From assembly GCA_012798935.1 (NCBI GenBank), contig JAAZMG010000040.1:1-27619 (forward strand): DNA of 27,619 nucleotides, given 5' to 3'. Below, in pieces: positions 15,386 to 23,542 of this stretch (the stretch's first letter is position 1; each line of letters starts with the position of its first letter). This DNA is from Tissierellia bacterium. Its GTDB lineage: Bacteria; Bacillota; Clostridia; Tissierellales; Tepidimicrobiaceae. The notes under the pieces were generated by a model. It was not told where the DNA came from, made no database searches, and saw nothing but the letters and a program-made list of their open reading frames with translations. Position numbers and translations under genes: made by a program.

Positions 15386-17809
15386 TTGTTAAATAAGAAA
15401 ATAGAGTTATTAGCCCCTGTTGGTAATAGCGAATCTCTATTTGCAGCTGTCCAAAATGGTGCTGATGCAGTATATCTAGGTGGAAAACTATTTAGTGCTA
15501 GGCAATTTGCTAACAACTTTGATTATGAACAACTAAAAGAAGCTGTAGAATACGCCCACCTTAGAGATGTAAAGGTCTATGTAACAGTTAATATACTAAT
15601 TGATGACGGAGAAATAAATGAAACCATAGATTATATAAAATATCTATATAATATAGATGTAGACGGGATTATTGTACAGGATTTAGGTCTTGTTTATTTA
15701 CTGCGCAAAATATTCCCTGATTTTCATATTCATGGAAGCACTCAAATGACAATAAACAACTTGCCAGGAGCTGTTTTTTTAGGAAACTTAGGATTTAAAA
15801 GGATAGTTTTAGCTAGAGAGGTACCTTTAGAAGAGATAAACCATATATCTAAGGGTGTGGATATCCAATTAGAAGGGTTTATTCATGGTGCCCTATGTGT
15901 TTGCTATTCAGGCCAATGTCTTATGAGCAGTGTCTTAGGAGAGAGAAGTGGTAATAGGGGAAAATGTGCCCAACCTTGTAGAATGCCTTATAGCATTGTA
16001 GATTATTATAAAGATATTATTCCTTTTAGTGATTGGAATAAAAAATATATTTTAAGTCCAAAAGATTTAAATACTTTAGATTATATCAACCACATTATTA
16101 ACAGTGGTATAGTTTCCTTAAAAATAGAAGGTAGGATGAAAAGACCTGAATATGTGGCTACTGTAGTGAAATATTATAGAAAAGTATTGGATCTAGGAAT
16201 AGATAGTATTACTGAAGAAGATAAAAAAGATGTACTTCAAATATTCAACAGAGGATTTACCAAGGGGATGATGTTTAGAGATTTTGGTAAAGACTTTATT
16301 TCCTATGAACGGCCTGACAATAGGGGCCTATTCATTGGGCAAGTAGTAGGATTTGATAGAGAATATGTTCGTATTAAACTATATGAAGATGTAGAAGAAG
16401 GAGACGGCATAGAATTAGAAACCCTTAAGGGGGATTATGTAGGAATTCAATTAAATCTATCTGCATCTAAAGGTTCCACTATAAAAATTGAAAAAACAGC
16501 TAATATCTCCAAAGGTTCTAAAGTATATAAAACTTCAAGCAACTTACTTCTAAAAAAAGCTAAGGAATCTTATGAAAATGAAAAAATAAAATATCCTATA
16601 GATATGGAAGTTAAAATAGCCATAGGAAAGCCTGGTGAATTAACTATTAAATATGAAGATAAAACTTATAAAATCTATTCCGATTTTATAGTTGAAAAAA
16701 GCCAAAGAGTAGCTTTAACAGAAGAAAAGGTAATGGAACAATTATCAAAATTAAATGACACTGTATATTATATAGATAATATAAAAATTGATATTGAACC
16801 AGAGTCATTTATGCCTATTAGGGCTATAAATGGATTAAGACGGGATGCAGTAGCTATAATAGACGATATAAGAAAAAATTTCAATAATCGAAATCCAATT
16901 GGCCCTAAAGAATATGAAAATAGAATAAAAAAGTATTTTAAATTTAACAAACTAGAAAATCAAATTAAAAATAATATAAGTATTAGCGTACTAAAAAGGG
17001 AACAATTTGACCAACTAAATTTAAATAAATTAGATAGACTTTATATTGGGTTTTATGATGGATTAAAAGAGGTAGTATCAAAATCCAAGGATCAAGGGAA
17101 GGAAACATATCTATTAACAGATAAGATACTATATAACAAGGATTTAAATAGGGTAAAAAGCAGAATTGAACCTGTAATAGATATGATAGATGGCATATCT
17201 GTTTCTAATTTAGGCACATTCCAATTTGTAAAAGATAATTTCAATGTAAAAATTCATGGAGACATAGGTTTAAATATATTTAATAGTTTTGCTGTTAATT
17301 TATTAAAAGAAGAAGGTTTGGAAAGCATTACCCTGTCTCCAGAATTAAATATGGACCAGATAGAAAATATATGCGGTAAAGGTTCTATTATATATGAAAC
17401 TATAGGATACGGTTATCTGCCATTGATGGTGACAAAACATTGTCCTATGTCCCTTATAAAAAACTGTAAGGATGATTCAAATTGCAAATCCTGTCCCTAT
17501 AGTGAAGGATACGGACTTAAAGATAGAAAAGATATAAACTTTTATATGGAAAGAAAAGAAGGCTTTACAACTATTTATAATAGTGTTCCATTAATGGTAT
17601 TAGATAGTTTACATCAAATATATAATAAGGGTGTAAATATGTTAAGGTTGGATTTTACCTTTGAAAGGGAAAGGATTGAGGAATTACAAGATATTTATTA
17701 CAATTATGCCAAAGGTGTTATTACCAAGGATGAAGCAAATAAATTTATTAATGAATATAGAGATAAAAACAATATAACCAGAGGACATTATTTTAGAGGG
17801 GTTATATAA
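15386..17809 (+). CDS. U32-family protein with DUF3656 (RlhA-like, rRNA hydroxylation candidate)
   Basis: An 807-residue protein annotated in this family as U32 peptidase. Its architecture instead matches E. coli RlhA (YdcP), needed for 23S rRNA C2501 hydroxylation. The N-terminal U32 barrel (about 5-290) begins KIELLAPVGNSESLFAAVQN. Clustered cysteines C171, C173, C178, C194 and C198 (GALCVCYSGQC and GKCAQPC) are the expected Fe-S ligands. A DUF3656-like middle region (about 380-510) follows. The C-terminal U32-like part has a second Cys cluster (KHCPMSLIKNC, CKSCPY). The start is TTG 15386, with GAGAGGAAG inside the end of zapA as binding site; the residues after it begin the conserved family N-terminus. 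It lies in an operon between zapA and mutS2. Peptidase activity is doubtful; rRNA modification is inferred from homology. Confidence 0.87.
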   Translation: MLNKKIELLAPVGNSESLFAAVQNGADAVYLGGKLFSARQFANNFDYEQLKEAVEYAHLRDVKVYVTVNILIDDGEINETIDYIKYLYNIDVDGIIVQDLGLVYLLRKIFPDFHIHGSTQMTINNLPGAVFLGNLGFKRIVLAREVPLEEINHISKGVDIQLEGFIHGALCVCYSGQCLMSSVLGERSGNRGKCAQPCRMPYSIVDYYKDIIPFSDWNKKYILSPKDLNTLDYINHIINSGIVSLKIEGRMKRPEYVATVVKYYRKVLDLGIDSITEEDKKDVLQIFNRGFTKGMMFRDFGKDFISYERPDNRGLFIGQVVGFDREYVRIKLYEDVEEGDGIELETLKGDYVGIQLNLSASKGSTIKIEKTANISKGSKVYKTSSNLLLKKAKESYENEKIKYPIDMEVKIAIGKPGELTIKYEDKTYKIYSDFIVEKSQRVALTEEKVMEQLSKLNDTVYYIDNIKIDIEPESFMPIRAINGLRRDAVAIIDDIRKNFNNRNPIGPKEYENRIKKYFKFNKLENQIKNNISISVLKREQFDQLNLNKLDRLYIGFYDGLKEVVSKSKDQGKETYLLTDKILYNKDLNRVKSRIEPVIDMIDGISVSNLGTFQFVKDNFNVKIHGDIGLNIFNSFAVNLLKEEGLESITLSPELNMDQIENICGKGSIIYETIGYGYLPLMVTKHCPMSLIKNCKDDSNCKSCPYSEGYGLKDRKDINFYMERKEGFTTIYNSVPLMVLDSLHQIYNKGVNMLRLDFTFERERIEELQDIYYNYAKGVITKDEANKFINEYRDKNNITRGHYFRGVI

Positions 17810-17824
17810 TTTTGAGGTGATCCT

Positions 17825-20200
17825 ATGAATGACAAAACACTTAAAGTACTGGAATATCACAAAATCATAAAAAAGCTTACAGATAAAACTGAATCACAGC
17901 TAGGCAAAGATATGACTAAAAAAATAAAACCTTCAACGGATATAGATGAAATTGAATATTTACAAGGGGAAACAAAAGAAGCATTAAGCTTAATAATAAA
18001 GAAAGGCAATCCACCTTTATATGGCATATTTGATATATCCGGGGAATTAAAGATAACGGAAATTGGGGGAAGTTTAAGCCCAAAGAGTTTGATTAAAATT
18101 TCAGATTCCCTAAGGGTATCTAGAAGTTTAAAAAAATATTTAAAGGAAATTAAAGATGATGAAACATCAAGTTTCCCAATTATACAAGGTTTAATAGATG
18201 ATTTAAGGGTTTTTAAGGATATTGAAGATGAAATAAATAATGCAATAATAAGTGAAAATGAAATATCCGATAATGCAAGTCCAGGTCTTAGAAATATTAG
18301 AAGACAAATAATAAATAAAAATGAATCCGTTAGAGTTAAATTAAACTCCATTATAAATTCTCAAAAGTATAAAAAGTATTTACAGGATAGCATTGTAACC
18401 ATGCGAGAAGGCAGATATGTAGTACCTATAAAACAAGAAAACAAAGCTTATTTTCCAGGATTAGTCCATGATCAATCTGCCAGTGGAGCTACATTATTTG
18501 TTGAACCTATGGCTGTAGTTGAACTAAATAATGAACTAAGAGAATTAGAAATAAAAGAAAGGGAAGAAATAGAAAAAATACTTTTAGAGTTATCAGGATT
18601 AGTAGCAGAAGAAGCTGAAAATATTGGAAACAATCAAAGTATTCTTCAAAGGTTAGACTTTATATTTGCCAAAGGGAAATTAGCCCTAGAGATGGATGCT
18701 ACCAAGCCCATTCTCAACAAAGAAGGTTATATAAATATTAAAAAGGCTCGCCATCCTCTATTAAATGTTAAAAATGTAGTCCCTATTGATATATATATAG
18801 GTAAAGATTTTAACACCTTAGTTATTACAGGTCCAAATACAGGCGGTAAAACTGTAACCTTAAAAACAGTAGGATTGCTAACTTTAATAGCCCAATCTGG
18901 GCTTCACATACCTGCAGATTTTAACTCTCAGATGGGGGTGTTTGATCAGGTTTTTGCCGATATTGGAGACGAACAAAGTATAGAACAAAGCTTGAGTACC
19001 TTTTCCTCCCATATGACCAATATAGTCAGTATATTAGATAGTTTAAAAGATAATAGTTTAGTATTATTCGATGAACTAGGTGCAGGAACAGACCCTACTG
19101 AAGGGGCAGCTTTAGCAATGTCTATATTAGATCATTTGTTAAAATTAAATATTAGAACTATAGCAACAACCCACTATAGTCAACTTAAAATATATGCTCT
19201 AACTACAGATAGAGTAAAAAATGCAGCAGTTGAATTCGATGTAGAAACATTAAGTCCTACTTATAAACTGTTAATAGGCGTTCCAGGGAAATCCAATGCC
19301 TTTGAAATATCTAAAAGATTAGGATTACAAGATTATATTATAGATTATGCTAAAAATTTAGTTTCCAAAGAGAATGTAGAGTTTGAAGATGTACTACAAG
19401 CTATAGATGAAGATAGAAGGATTATAGAAGAAAATAAATTCCAAGCGGAAAAGTTAAAATACGAAGTAGAAAAGCTTAAAGAAGAATTAAGTACAGAAAA
19501 AGAAAAAACAAAAGAAGCCAGAGAAAAAATTATTTTAAAGGCCAAAGAAGAAGCAAGGTCTATATTAAGATCTGCTAAAGACGAATCCGATAGTATAGTA
19601 AGTGAACTTAGAAAAATATCAAGTGAAGTGGAAAAAGACAGGAACAAAGAAATTCACAAGGCTCAGGAAAGACTTAAATCCAGTCTAGATGAGGTGGAAA
19701 GCTCTTTATCTGAAAATGTTTTAAATGTAAAATCTAAGGAACCACCTAAAAATTTAAAAGTAGGAGATACTGTAGAGGTTCTTTCTTTAAATCAAGTTGG
19801 GAATGTATTAGAACTACCTGATGAAAATGGTAATGTATTGGTCCAAGTTGGGATTATGAAAGTAAATGTTCATATATCCACTTTAAGACGGGCAAAGGAA
19901 GAAGAATCAGGAAAAACTCAAACAAGCACCAGAAAGATTATTAAATCTAAAGCAGCTGTTAAAAATGAAATCGATTTAAGAGGTAAGACCTTAGATGAAG
20001 CCTTACTTGATTTAGATAAATATATAGATGATATTTATATAGCTGGGCTTAAAGAAGCTTATATCATTCATGGTAAAGGTACAGGAGTACTCAGGGAAGG
20101 TATAAAAGGTTATATAAAAAGGCATAAACATATTAAATCCTTTAGGATTGGCAAATACGGAGAAGGTGGAGATGGAGTTACAGTAATGGAACTGAAATAA
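17825..20200 (+). CDS. mutS2: Endonuclease MutS2 / ribosome-rescue factor
   Basis: A 791-residue MutS2. It lacks the mismatch-recognition domain of MutS and starts with the core/clamp helices (about 1-310). The ABC ATPase has Walker A GPNTGGKT (336-343), Walker B LVLFDELGAGTDPTEG and a following His switch region (TTHYSQLK). A long charged coiled coil (about 510-640) leads to a KOW-like segment and a C-terminal Smr nuclease domain (715-791) with DLRG, HGKGTG and GGDGVTVMELK. In Bacillus subtilis MutS2 senses collided ribosomes and splits them. That fits this translation-rich neighbourhood, although a role in suppressing recombination is also described for the family. ATG 17825 follows GAGGTGAT, 15 bases after the U32 gene. 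Confidence 0.95.
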   Translation: MNDKTLKVLEYHKIIKKLTDKTESQLGKDMTKKIKPSTDIDEIEYLQGETKEALSLIIKKGNPPLYGIFDISGELKITEIGGSLSPKSLIKISDSLRVSRSLKKYLKEIKDDETSSFPIIQGLIDDLRVFKDIEDEINNAIISENEISDNASPGLRNIRRQIINKNESVRVKLNSIINSQKYKKYLQDSIVTMREGRYVVPIKQENKAYFPGLVHDQSASGATLFVEPMAVVELNNELRELEIKEREEIEKILLELSGLVAEEAENIGNNQSILQRLDFIFAKGKLALEMDATKPILNKEGYINIKKARHPLLNVKNVVPIDIYIGKDFNTLVITGPNTGGKTVTLKTVGLLTLIAQSGLHIPADFNSQMGVFDQVFADIGDEQSIEQSLSTFSSHMTNIVSILDSLKDNSLVLFDELGAGTDPTEGAALAMSILDHLLKLNIRTIATTHYSQLKIYALTTDRVKNAAVEFDVETLSPTYKLLIGVPGKSNAFEISKRLGLQDYIIDYAKNLVSKENVEFEDVLQAIDEDRRIIEENKFQAEKLKYEVEKLKEELSTEKEKTKEAREKIILKAKEEARSILRSAKDESDSIVSELRKISSEVEKDRNKEIHKAQERLKSSLDEVESSLSENVLNVKSKEPPKNLKVGDTVEVLSLNQVGNVLELPDENGNVLVQVGIMKVNVHISTLRRAKEEESGKTQTSTRKIIKSKAAVKNEIDLRGKTLDEALLDLDKYIDDIYIAGLKEAYIIHGKGTGVLREGIKGYIKRHKHIKSFRIGKYGEGGDGVTVMELK

Positions 20201-20204
20201 CAGC

Positions 20205-20233
20205 TTGAATTATTTCGGGGTATAATGTATATT
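20205..20233 (+). promoter_or_regulatory. Probable promoter of argS
   Basis: TTGAAT (20205-20210) and TATATT (20228-20233) are separated by 17 bases, just after the mutS2 stop. A second -10-like TATAAT at 20221-20226 lacks a properly spaced -35. Confidence 0.55.
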
Positions 20234-20238
20234 ATAGA

Positions 20239-20385
20239 TTAATAAAAGAATATTATAAATCCACTGAAAGGGAAAGTAATATATTAATTGTCTCAGCGAA
20301 CTGGGTAGCTGAAAGCCAGTATAAGAGTGGTAATACGGGGTAGCTCTCGTCTCTTATTTGAGATGGGGGCATTATTTTATTAAAG
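20239..20385 (+). promoter_or_regulatory. Compact T-box-like leader of argS
   Basis: Several T-box parts are visible. There is a stem I 5' side (GAAAGGGAAAGTA, 20266-20278) and an apical hairpin ACTGG (20300-20304) with CCAGT (20316-20320) carrying GCTGAAAGC, as in the thrS leader. The antiterminator is AAGAG (20323-20327) with CTCTT (20351-20355). The bulge reads TGGTAATA (20328-20335) instead of canonical TGGNACC. The terminator is GCTCTCGTCTC (20343-20353) with GAGATGGGGGC (20360-20370), then a T-rich tract. Missing is the 3' half of stem I that would carry an Arg codon; the apical hairpin runs almost directly into the antiterminator. CCACT (20261-20265) can pair with AGTGG (20326-20330), which would mask the TGG bulge. 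It probably still regulates argS by attenuation, but tRNA specificity is unclear. Confidence 0.68.
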
Positions 20386-20398
20386 GAGGTTTCAAAAA

Positions 20399-22099
20399 AT
20401 GACAGACTTTAAAAAAGAAGCAATAGATTTAATATTCCAAGCTGAAATTGGTTTAAGTAAAGATGAAATAGAAACATTAATAGAAATTCCACCTACTTAT
20501 GATATGGGGGATTATGCTTTTGCTTGCTTTAGACTAGCTAAAACTTTTAGAAAAGCACCTAATTTAATTGCAGAAGAGCTGGTAAATAAAATAGATGCAG
20601 GCCAATACTTTGAAAAGATTGAAAATGTAGGACCTTATGTTAACTTTTTTGTAAGTAGAAATAAACTAACGGAAACAGTTTTTAATAGCATAAAAGCAGA
20701 AAAGGATAAATTTGGTTCAACAGATGTAGGAGGGGGAAGAAAGGTATTAGTCGAGTTCTCGTCACCTAATATAGCTAAACCTTTCCATATAGGTCATATT
20801 AGAACCACGGTTATAGGAAATTCTTTATATAAAATTTTTAAGTTTCAAGGATTTGATACAGAGGCGCTAAACCATTTAGGAGATTATGGAACTCAATTTG
20901 GAATGCTTATAGCAGCCTATAGAAAATGGGGAGATGCAGAAACCATTGAAGCAGACCCTATAAATGAACTTTTAAAACTATATGTTAAGTTTAATGCAGA
21001 AGCTGAAAAGGATGAAAGCCTAATAGATGAAGCAAGATACTGGTTTAAAGAATTAGAAGATAAAAACGAGGAAGCTATTGAATTATGGCAATGGATAAGG
21101 GATATTAGTTTAAAAGAATTTAACAAGGTATATGATATGCTAAACATTGGTTTTGACTCCTATGCAGGGGAAAGCTTTTATTCAGACAAGATGAAAGAAG
21201 TTATTGCAGAAATGGAAGCTAAAGGATTATTAAGGGAGTCAGAAGGAGCAATTATAGTAGATTTAGAGTCTTATGATATGCCACCTGCATTGATTAAAAA
21301 AAGCGATGGTTCTAGCCTATATGCTACACGGGATATAGCTGCAGCTATATATAGGAAGGAACATTATGATTTCTATAAAAATATATATGTAGTTGCTTCC
21401 GAACAGAATCTACATTTTAAACAATGGATAAAGGTAATTGAATTAATGGGATATGACTGGGCTAAGGATTGTATCCATATACCCTTTGGAATGGTCAGCT
21501 TAGAAGATGGAGCTTTGTCCACTCGTAAAGGTAGAGTAGTATTTTTAGAAGATGTTTTAAATAAAGCAGTTGAAAGTACATTGAATATAATAAAAGAAAG
21601 AAATCCAAACCTTGAAAACAAAGAAGAAGTAGCAAAACAAGTAGGAATAGGAGCAATAATCTTCCAAGAGCTATTTAACAGTAGAATTAAGGATTATGTA
21701 TTTAGTTGGGATAAAACCTTAAGCTTTGAGGGAGAAACAGGACCTTATGTTCAATACACCCATGCAAGGGCCAGCTCTTTGCTTGAAAAAGGTGAATTTA
21801 AATTAAAAGATAAGGTTGATTATACATTACTTAAAGATGAAGATGAAATAAACTTGATTAGATTATTATATAAATTCCCAGAGGCAGTATTAGATGCTAC
21901 TTATAAATATGAGCCTTCGTTTATAACAAGGCATATAGTAGAAATAGCCAAAGCCTTTAATAAGTTCTATAATTCTTGTCCAATATTATCGGCAGAAGAA
22001 GATTTGAAAGAAGCAAGATTAATGCTTGTATATTGTTCTAAGATGGTAATAAAAACAGGATTAGCCCTACTTGGAATGGAAGCTCCAAATAAGATGTAG
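20399..22099 (+). CDS. argS: Arginine--tRNA ligase
   Basis: Class I synthetase, 566 residues, normal length. The N-terminal Arg-tRNA-specific domain (about 1-90, ending NVGPYVNFFV) is followed by the catalytic fold. The HIGH motif lies in SPNIAKPFHIGHIRTT (122-137). The ArgRS LNHLGDYGTQFGMLI segment follows near 160. In place of KMSKS is the ArgRS-typical LSTRKGRVVFL near 375. The C-terminal DALR anticodon-binding domain includes YVQYTHARASSLL near 455 and ends near the final residue. The ATG follows AAAGGAGGT. Expression is governed by the shortened T-box-like leader; an unknown gene follows within 11 bases. Confidence 0.96.
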   Translation: MTDFKKEAIDLIFQAEIGLSKDEIETLIEIPPTYDMGDYAFACFRLAKTFRKAPNLIAEELVNKIDAGQYFEKIENVGPYVNFFVSRNKLTETVFNSIKAEKDKFGSTDVGGGRKVLVEFSSPNIAKPFHIGHIRTTVIGNSLYKIFKFQGFDTEALNHLGDYGTQFGMLIAAYRKWGDAETIEADPINELLKLYVKFNAEAEKDESLIDEARYWFKELEDKNEEAIELWQWIRDISLKEFNKVYDMLNIGFDSYAGESFYSDKMKEVIAEMEAKGLLRESEGAIIVDLESYDMPPALIKKSDGSSLYATRDIAAAIYRKEHYDFYKNIYVVASEQNLHFKQWIKVIELMGYDWAKDCIHIPFGMVSLEDGALSTRKGRVVFLEDVLNKAVESTLNIIKERNPNLENKEEVAKQVGIGAIIFQELFNSRIKDYVFSWDKTLSFEGETGPYVQYTHARASSLLEKGEFKLKDKVDYTLLKDEDEINLIRLLYKFPEAVLDATYKYEPSFITRHIVEIAKAFNKFYNSCPILSAEEDLKEARLMLVYCSKMVIKTGLALLGMEAPNKM

Positions 22100-22110
22100 G
22101 AGTAGATATA

Positions 22111-23076
22111 ATGAAAAGTGAGAGGATTAAGAGGCCATTAATGGCTTCTTTTTATGAAGATATTATGAGCAATAAGGGGCCTTCACATATTACAGATTTA
22201 ATAGTTTTAACTATCAAATCCCTTATGCCATCTGAAAATCATGTGGAAGTAAATATAGATTATAATAGGTATGGGAAAGAGATTAAACTTTGGAAATATT
22301 ATAGACATGGGGAGAACTCCTCTTTAATGAATATATTAGGTGATATGGATCCATATATATATTGGCATCATAAGGATGATACTGTTTATTTTCGCATAAT
22401 GCCTATTATACTAACCAATAAAGATTATTCAATTGTTAAAAGAGAAGTAATAAAAAATATTTTATTTACAACTGGAAATATAGAAACTTTAATAGAGGGC
22501 TTGTTATTGGCTAAGCTATTATACCTCCTTATATTAGATGAAAAGGATATAATAGAAAAATTAAAGGAAGAAGTAATTGGACTTTCGCAAGTAGAATTCA
22601 TAGAAGATTACAAAGAGTATTTTAGAATTCCAATTAAAAAATATAGAGGAAATTTTCCAGTGGAATTTGAACAAAACAAAATCTATGGATTAAACAATTT
22701 GAATTTATCCACATCTCAAAAGTTTGAGATGCTAAGGGATAGCATAGAAGTTGTTTTAAACAATAAGGCTGGAGAAACAAGTATAGGTAGATGTATAAAA
22801 GACTATATAGATGATAATGCCGTTGGATACTTTTTTCCAGATGATCATTATATTGAATTAAGTAAATATATTTATAATCTAAGAAAAGGAAGAATAAATC
22901 CACAAGCTTTAAAGATTGAAGAGTATATATTACCAGATGTTTTTCAATTTAATGAAGGAGAAGTTTTTTATCATTCATTATTAAACAAATCTAAGGTTAT
23001 AAAAAAAGAAAAGGTAGATGATAGAATAATTGTCTTTATAAATAGCAAATCTGGCTTATATAGATTCACAAAATAG
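22111..23076 (+). CDS. Hypothetical protein co-transcribed with argS
   Basis: A 321-residue protein that I do not recognise. It is soluble-looking, with mixed alpha/beta composition, and no signal peptide or convincing membrane helix. One hydrophobic helix (LIEGLLLAKLLYLLI, about residues 129-143) is probably buried. Notable local features are the aromatic and acidic stretch GDMDPYIYWHHKDDTVYFR (77-95) and a late DDNAVGYFFPDDHYIEL segment. The AGGAGT binding site overlaps the argS stop codon, so the gene is almost certainly read from the argS transcript. It ends at a terminator hairpin shared with the convergent small gene. The open frame, codon use and ribosome binding site support it being real. 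Confidence 0.82.
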   Translation: MKSERIKRPLMASFYEDIMSNKGPSHITDLIVLTIKSLMPSENHVEVNIDYNRYGKEIKLWKYYRHGENSSLMNILGDMDPYIYWHHKDDTVYFRIMPIILTNKDYSIVKREVIKNILFTTGNIETLIEGLLLAKLLYLLILDEKDIIEKLKEEVIGLSQVEFIEDYKEYFRIPIKKYRGNFPVEFEQNKIYGLNNLNLSTSQKFEMLRDSIEVVLNNKAGETSIGRCIKDYIDDNAVGYFFPDDHYIELSKYIYNLRKGRINPQALKIEEYILPDVFQFNEGEVFYHSLLNKSKVIKKEKVDDRIIVFINSKSGLYRFTK

Positions 23077-23078
23077 CT

Positions 23079-23106
23079 ATAAACCTTCCGTTAACGGAAG
23101 GTTTAT
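23079..23106. terminator. Bidirectional terminator hairpin
   Basis: ATAAACCTTCCG (23079-23090) pairs perfectly with CGGAAGGTTTAT (23095-23106) around TTAA. It lies between convergent genes. The flanking T tract is short on the plus strand. Confidence 0.75.
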
Positions 23107-23123
23107 TTCAAATTACAAACTAT

Positions 23124-23342
23124 TTAAACAAGGTTTTGAGGTTCACAAGATCTATTTAGGTAATCTAAAAATTCTTCTTCACTGCTCTCTGCTAGAGAAG
23201 ACAATTCTTTTAGAATACTATTTTTCAAACTGATAAATCCTTCAATCTCTGTTTTAGTTCCTGTATATTCTAGGGCCTCAATTATCATTAGCATATCTTC
23301 TTTGGACATTTCTTGGATGGATATTTTATCGAATTCTCTCAT
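23124..23342 (-). CDS. Small acidic hypothetical protein (72 residues)
   Basis: A short protein rich in Glu, Leu and Ser, predicted almost entirely helical (SKEDMLMIIEALEYTG, SILKELSSLAESSEEEFLDY), with no membrane segment. I do not recognise a family. Support for a real gene: the strand lies opposite no other gene, an ATG at 23342 is preceded by GAAAGGGG at a suitable distance, and the stop is close to a bidirectional terminator. The preceding 200 bases up to the radical SAM gene are AT-rich and contain promoter-like sequence in both directions, so it may be monocistronic. Confidence 0.6.
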   Translation of the reverse strand: MREFDKISIQEMSKEDMLMIIEALEYTGTKTEIEGFISLKNSILKELSSLAESSEEEFLDYLNRSCEPQNLV

Positions 23343-23483
23343 TCCATAACCCCTTTCATAAAATAAATTATCTTATATAATATCTTACACTATATTCTAT
23401 ACTTTTTTCAAAAAACCTTCAATATCACAAAAAAAGACAAAGGTTTTTAAAAAATATAATAATAGGTTTGGAAACTATTTTAA

Positions 23484-23512
23484 TATGAGATTAGAATAGA
23501 TTATGCTATAAT
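23484..23512 (+). promoter_or_regulatory. Extended -10 promoter of the radical SAM operon
   Basis: TGC followed by TATAAT (23504-23512) forms an extended -10 element. The -35 (TATGAG, 23484-23489, 17-base spacing) is weak, as is usual for extended -10 promoters. Confidence 0.65.
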
Positions 23513-23542
23513 GGAGATAGTTTAAAAAGGAAGGTTTGGGAT

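Noticed and set aside
15386..17809. Secreted collagenase-type U32 peptidase
   Set aside because: There is no signal peptide; the Cys cluster and DUF3656 region fit the RlhA-like RNA-modification branch better.
20221..20226. TATAAT at 20221 as the argS -10
   Set aside because: The only -35-like TTGAAT is 10 bases away, too close; it is properly spaced with TATATT at 20228 instead.
22111..23076. ADP-ribosylglycohydrolase based on the HHKDDTVYF stretch
   Set aside because: The stretch only loosely resembles the family's DDT motif, and the other conserved Asp-rich motifs near the C-terminus are missing.
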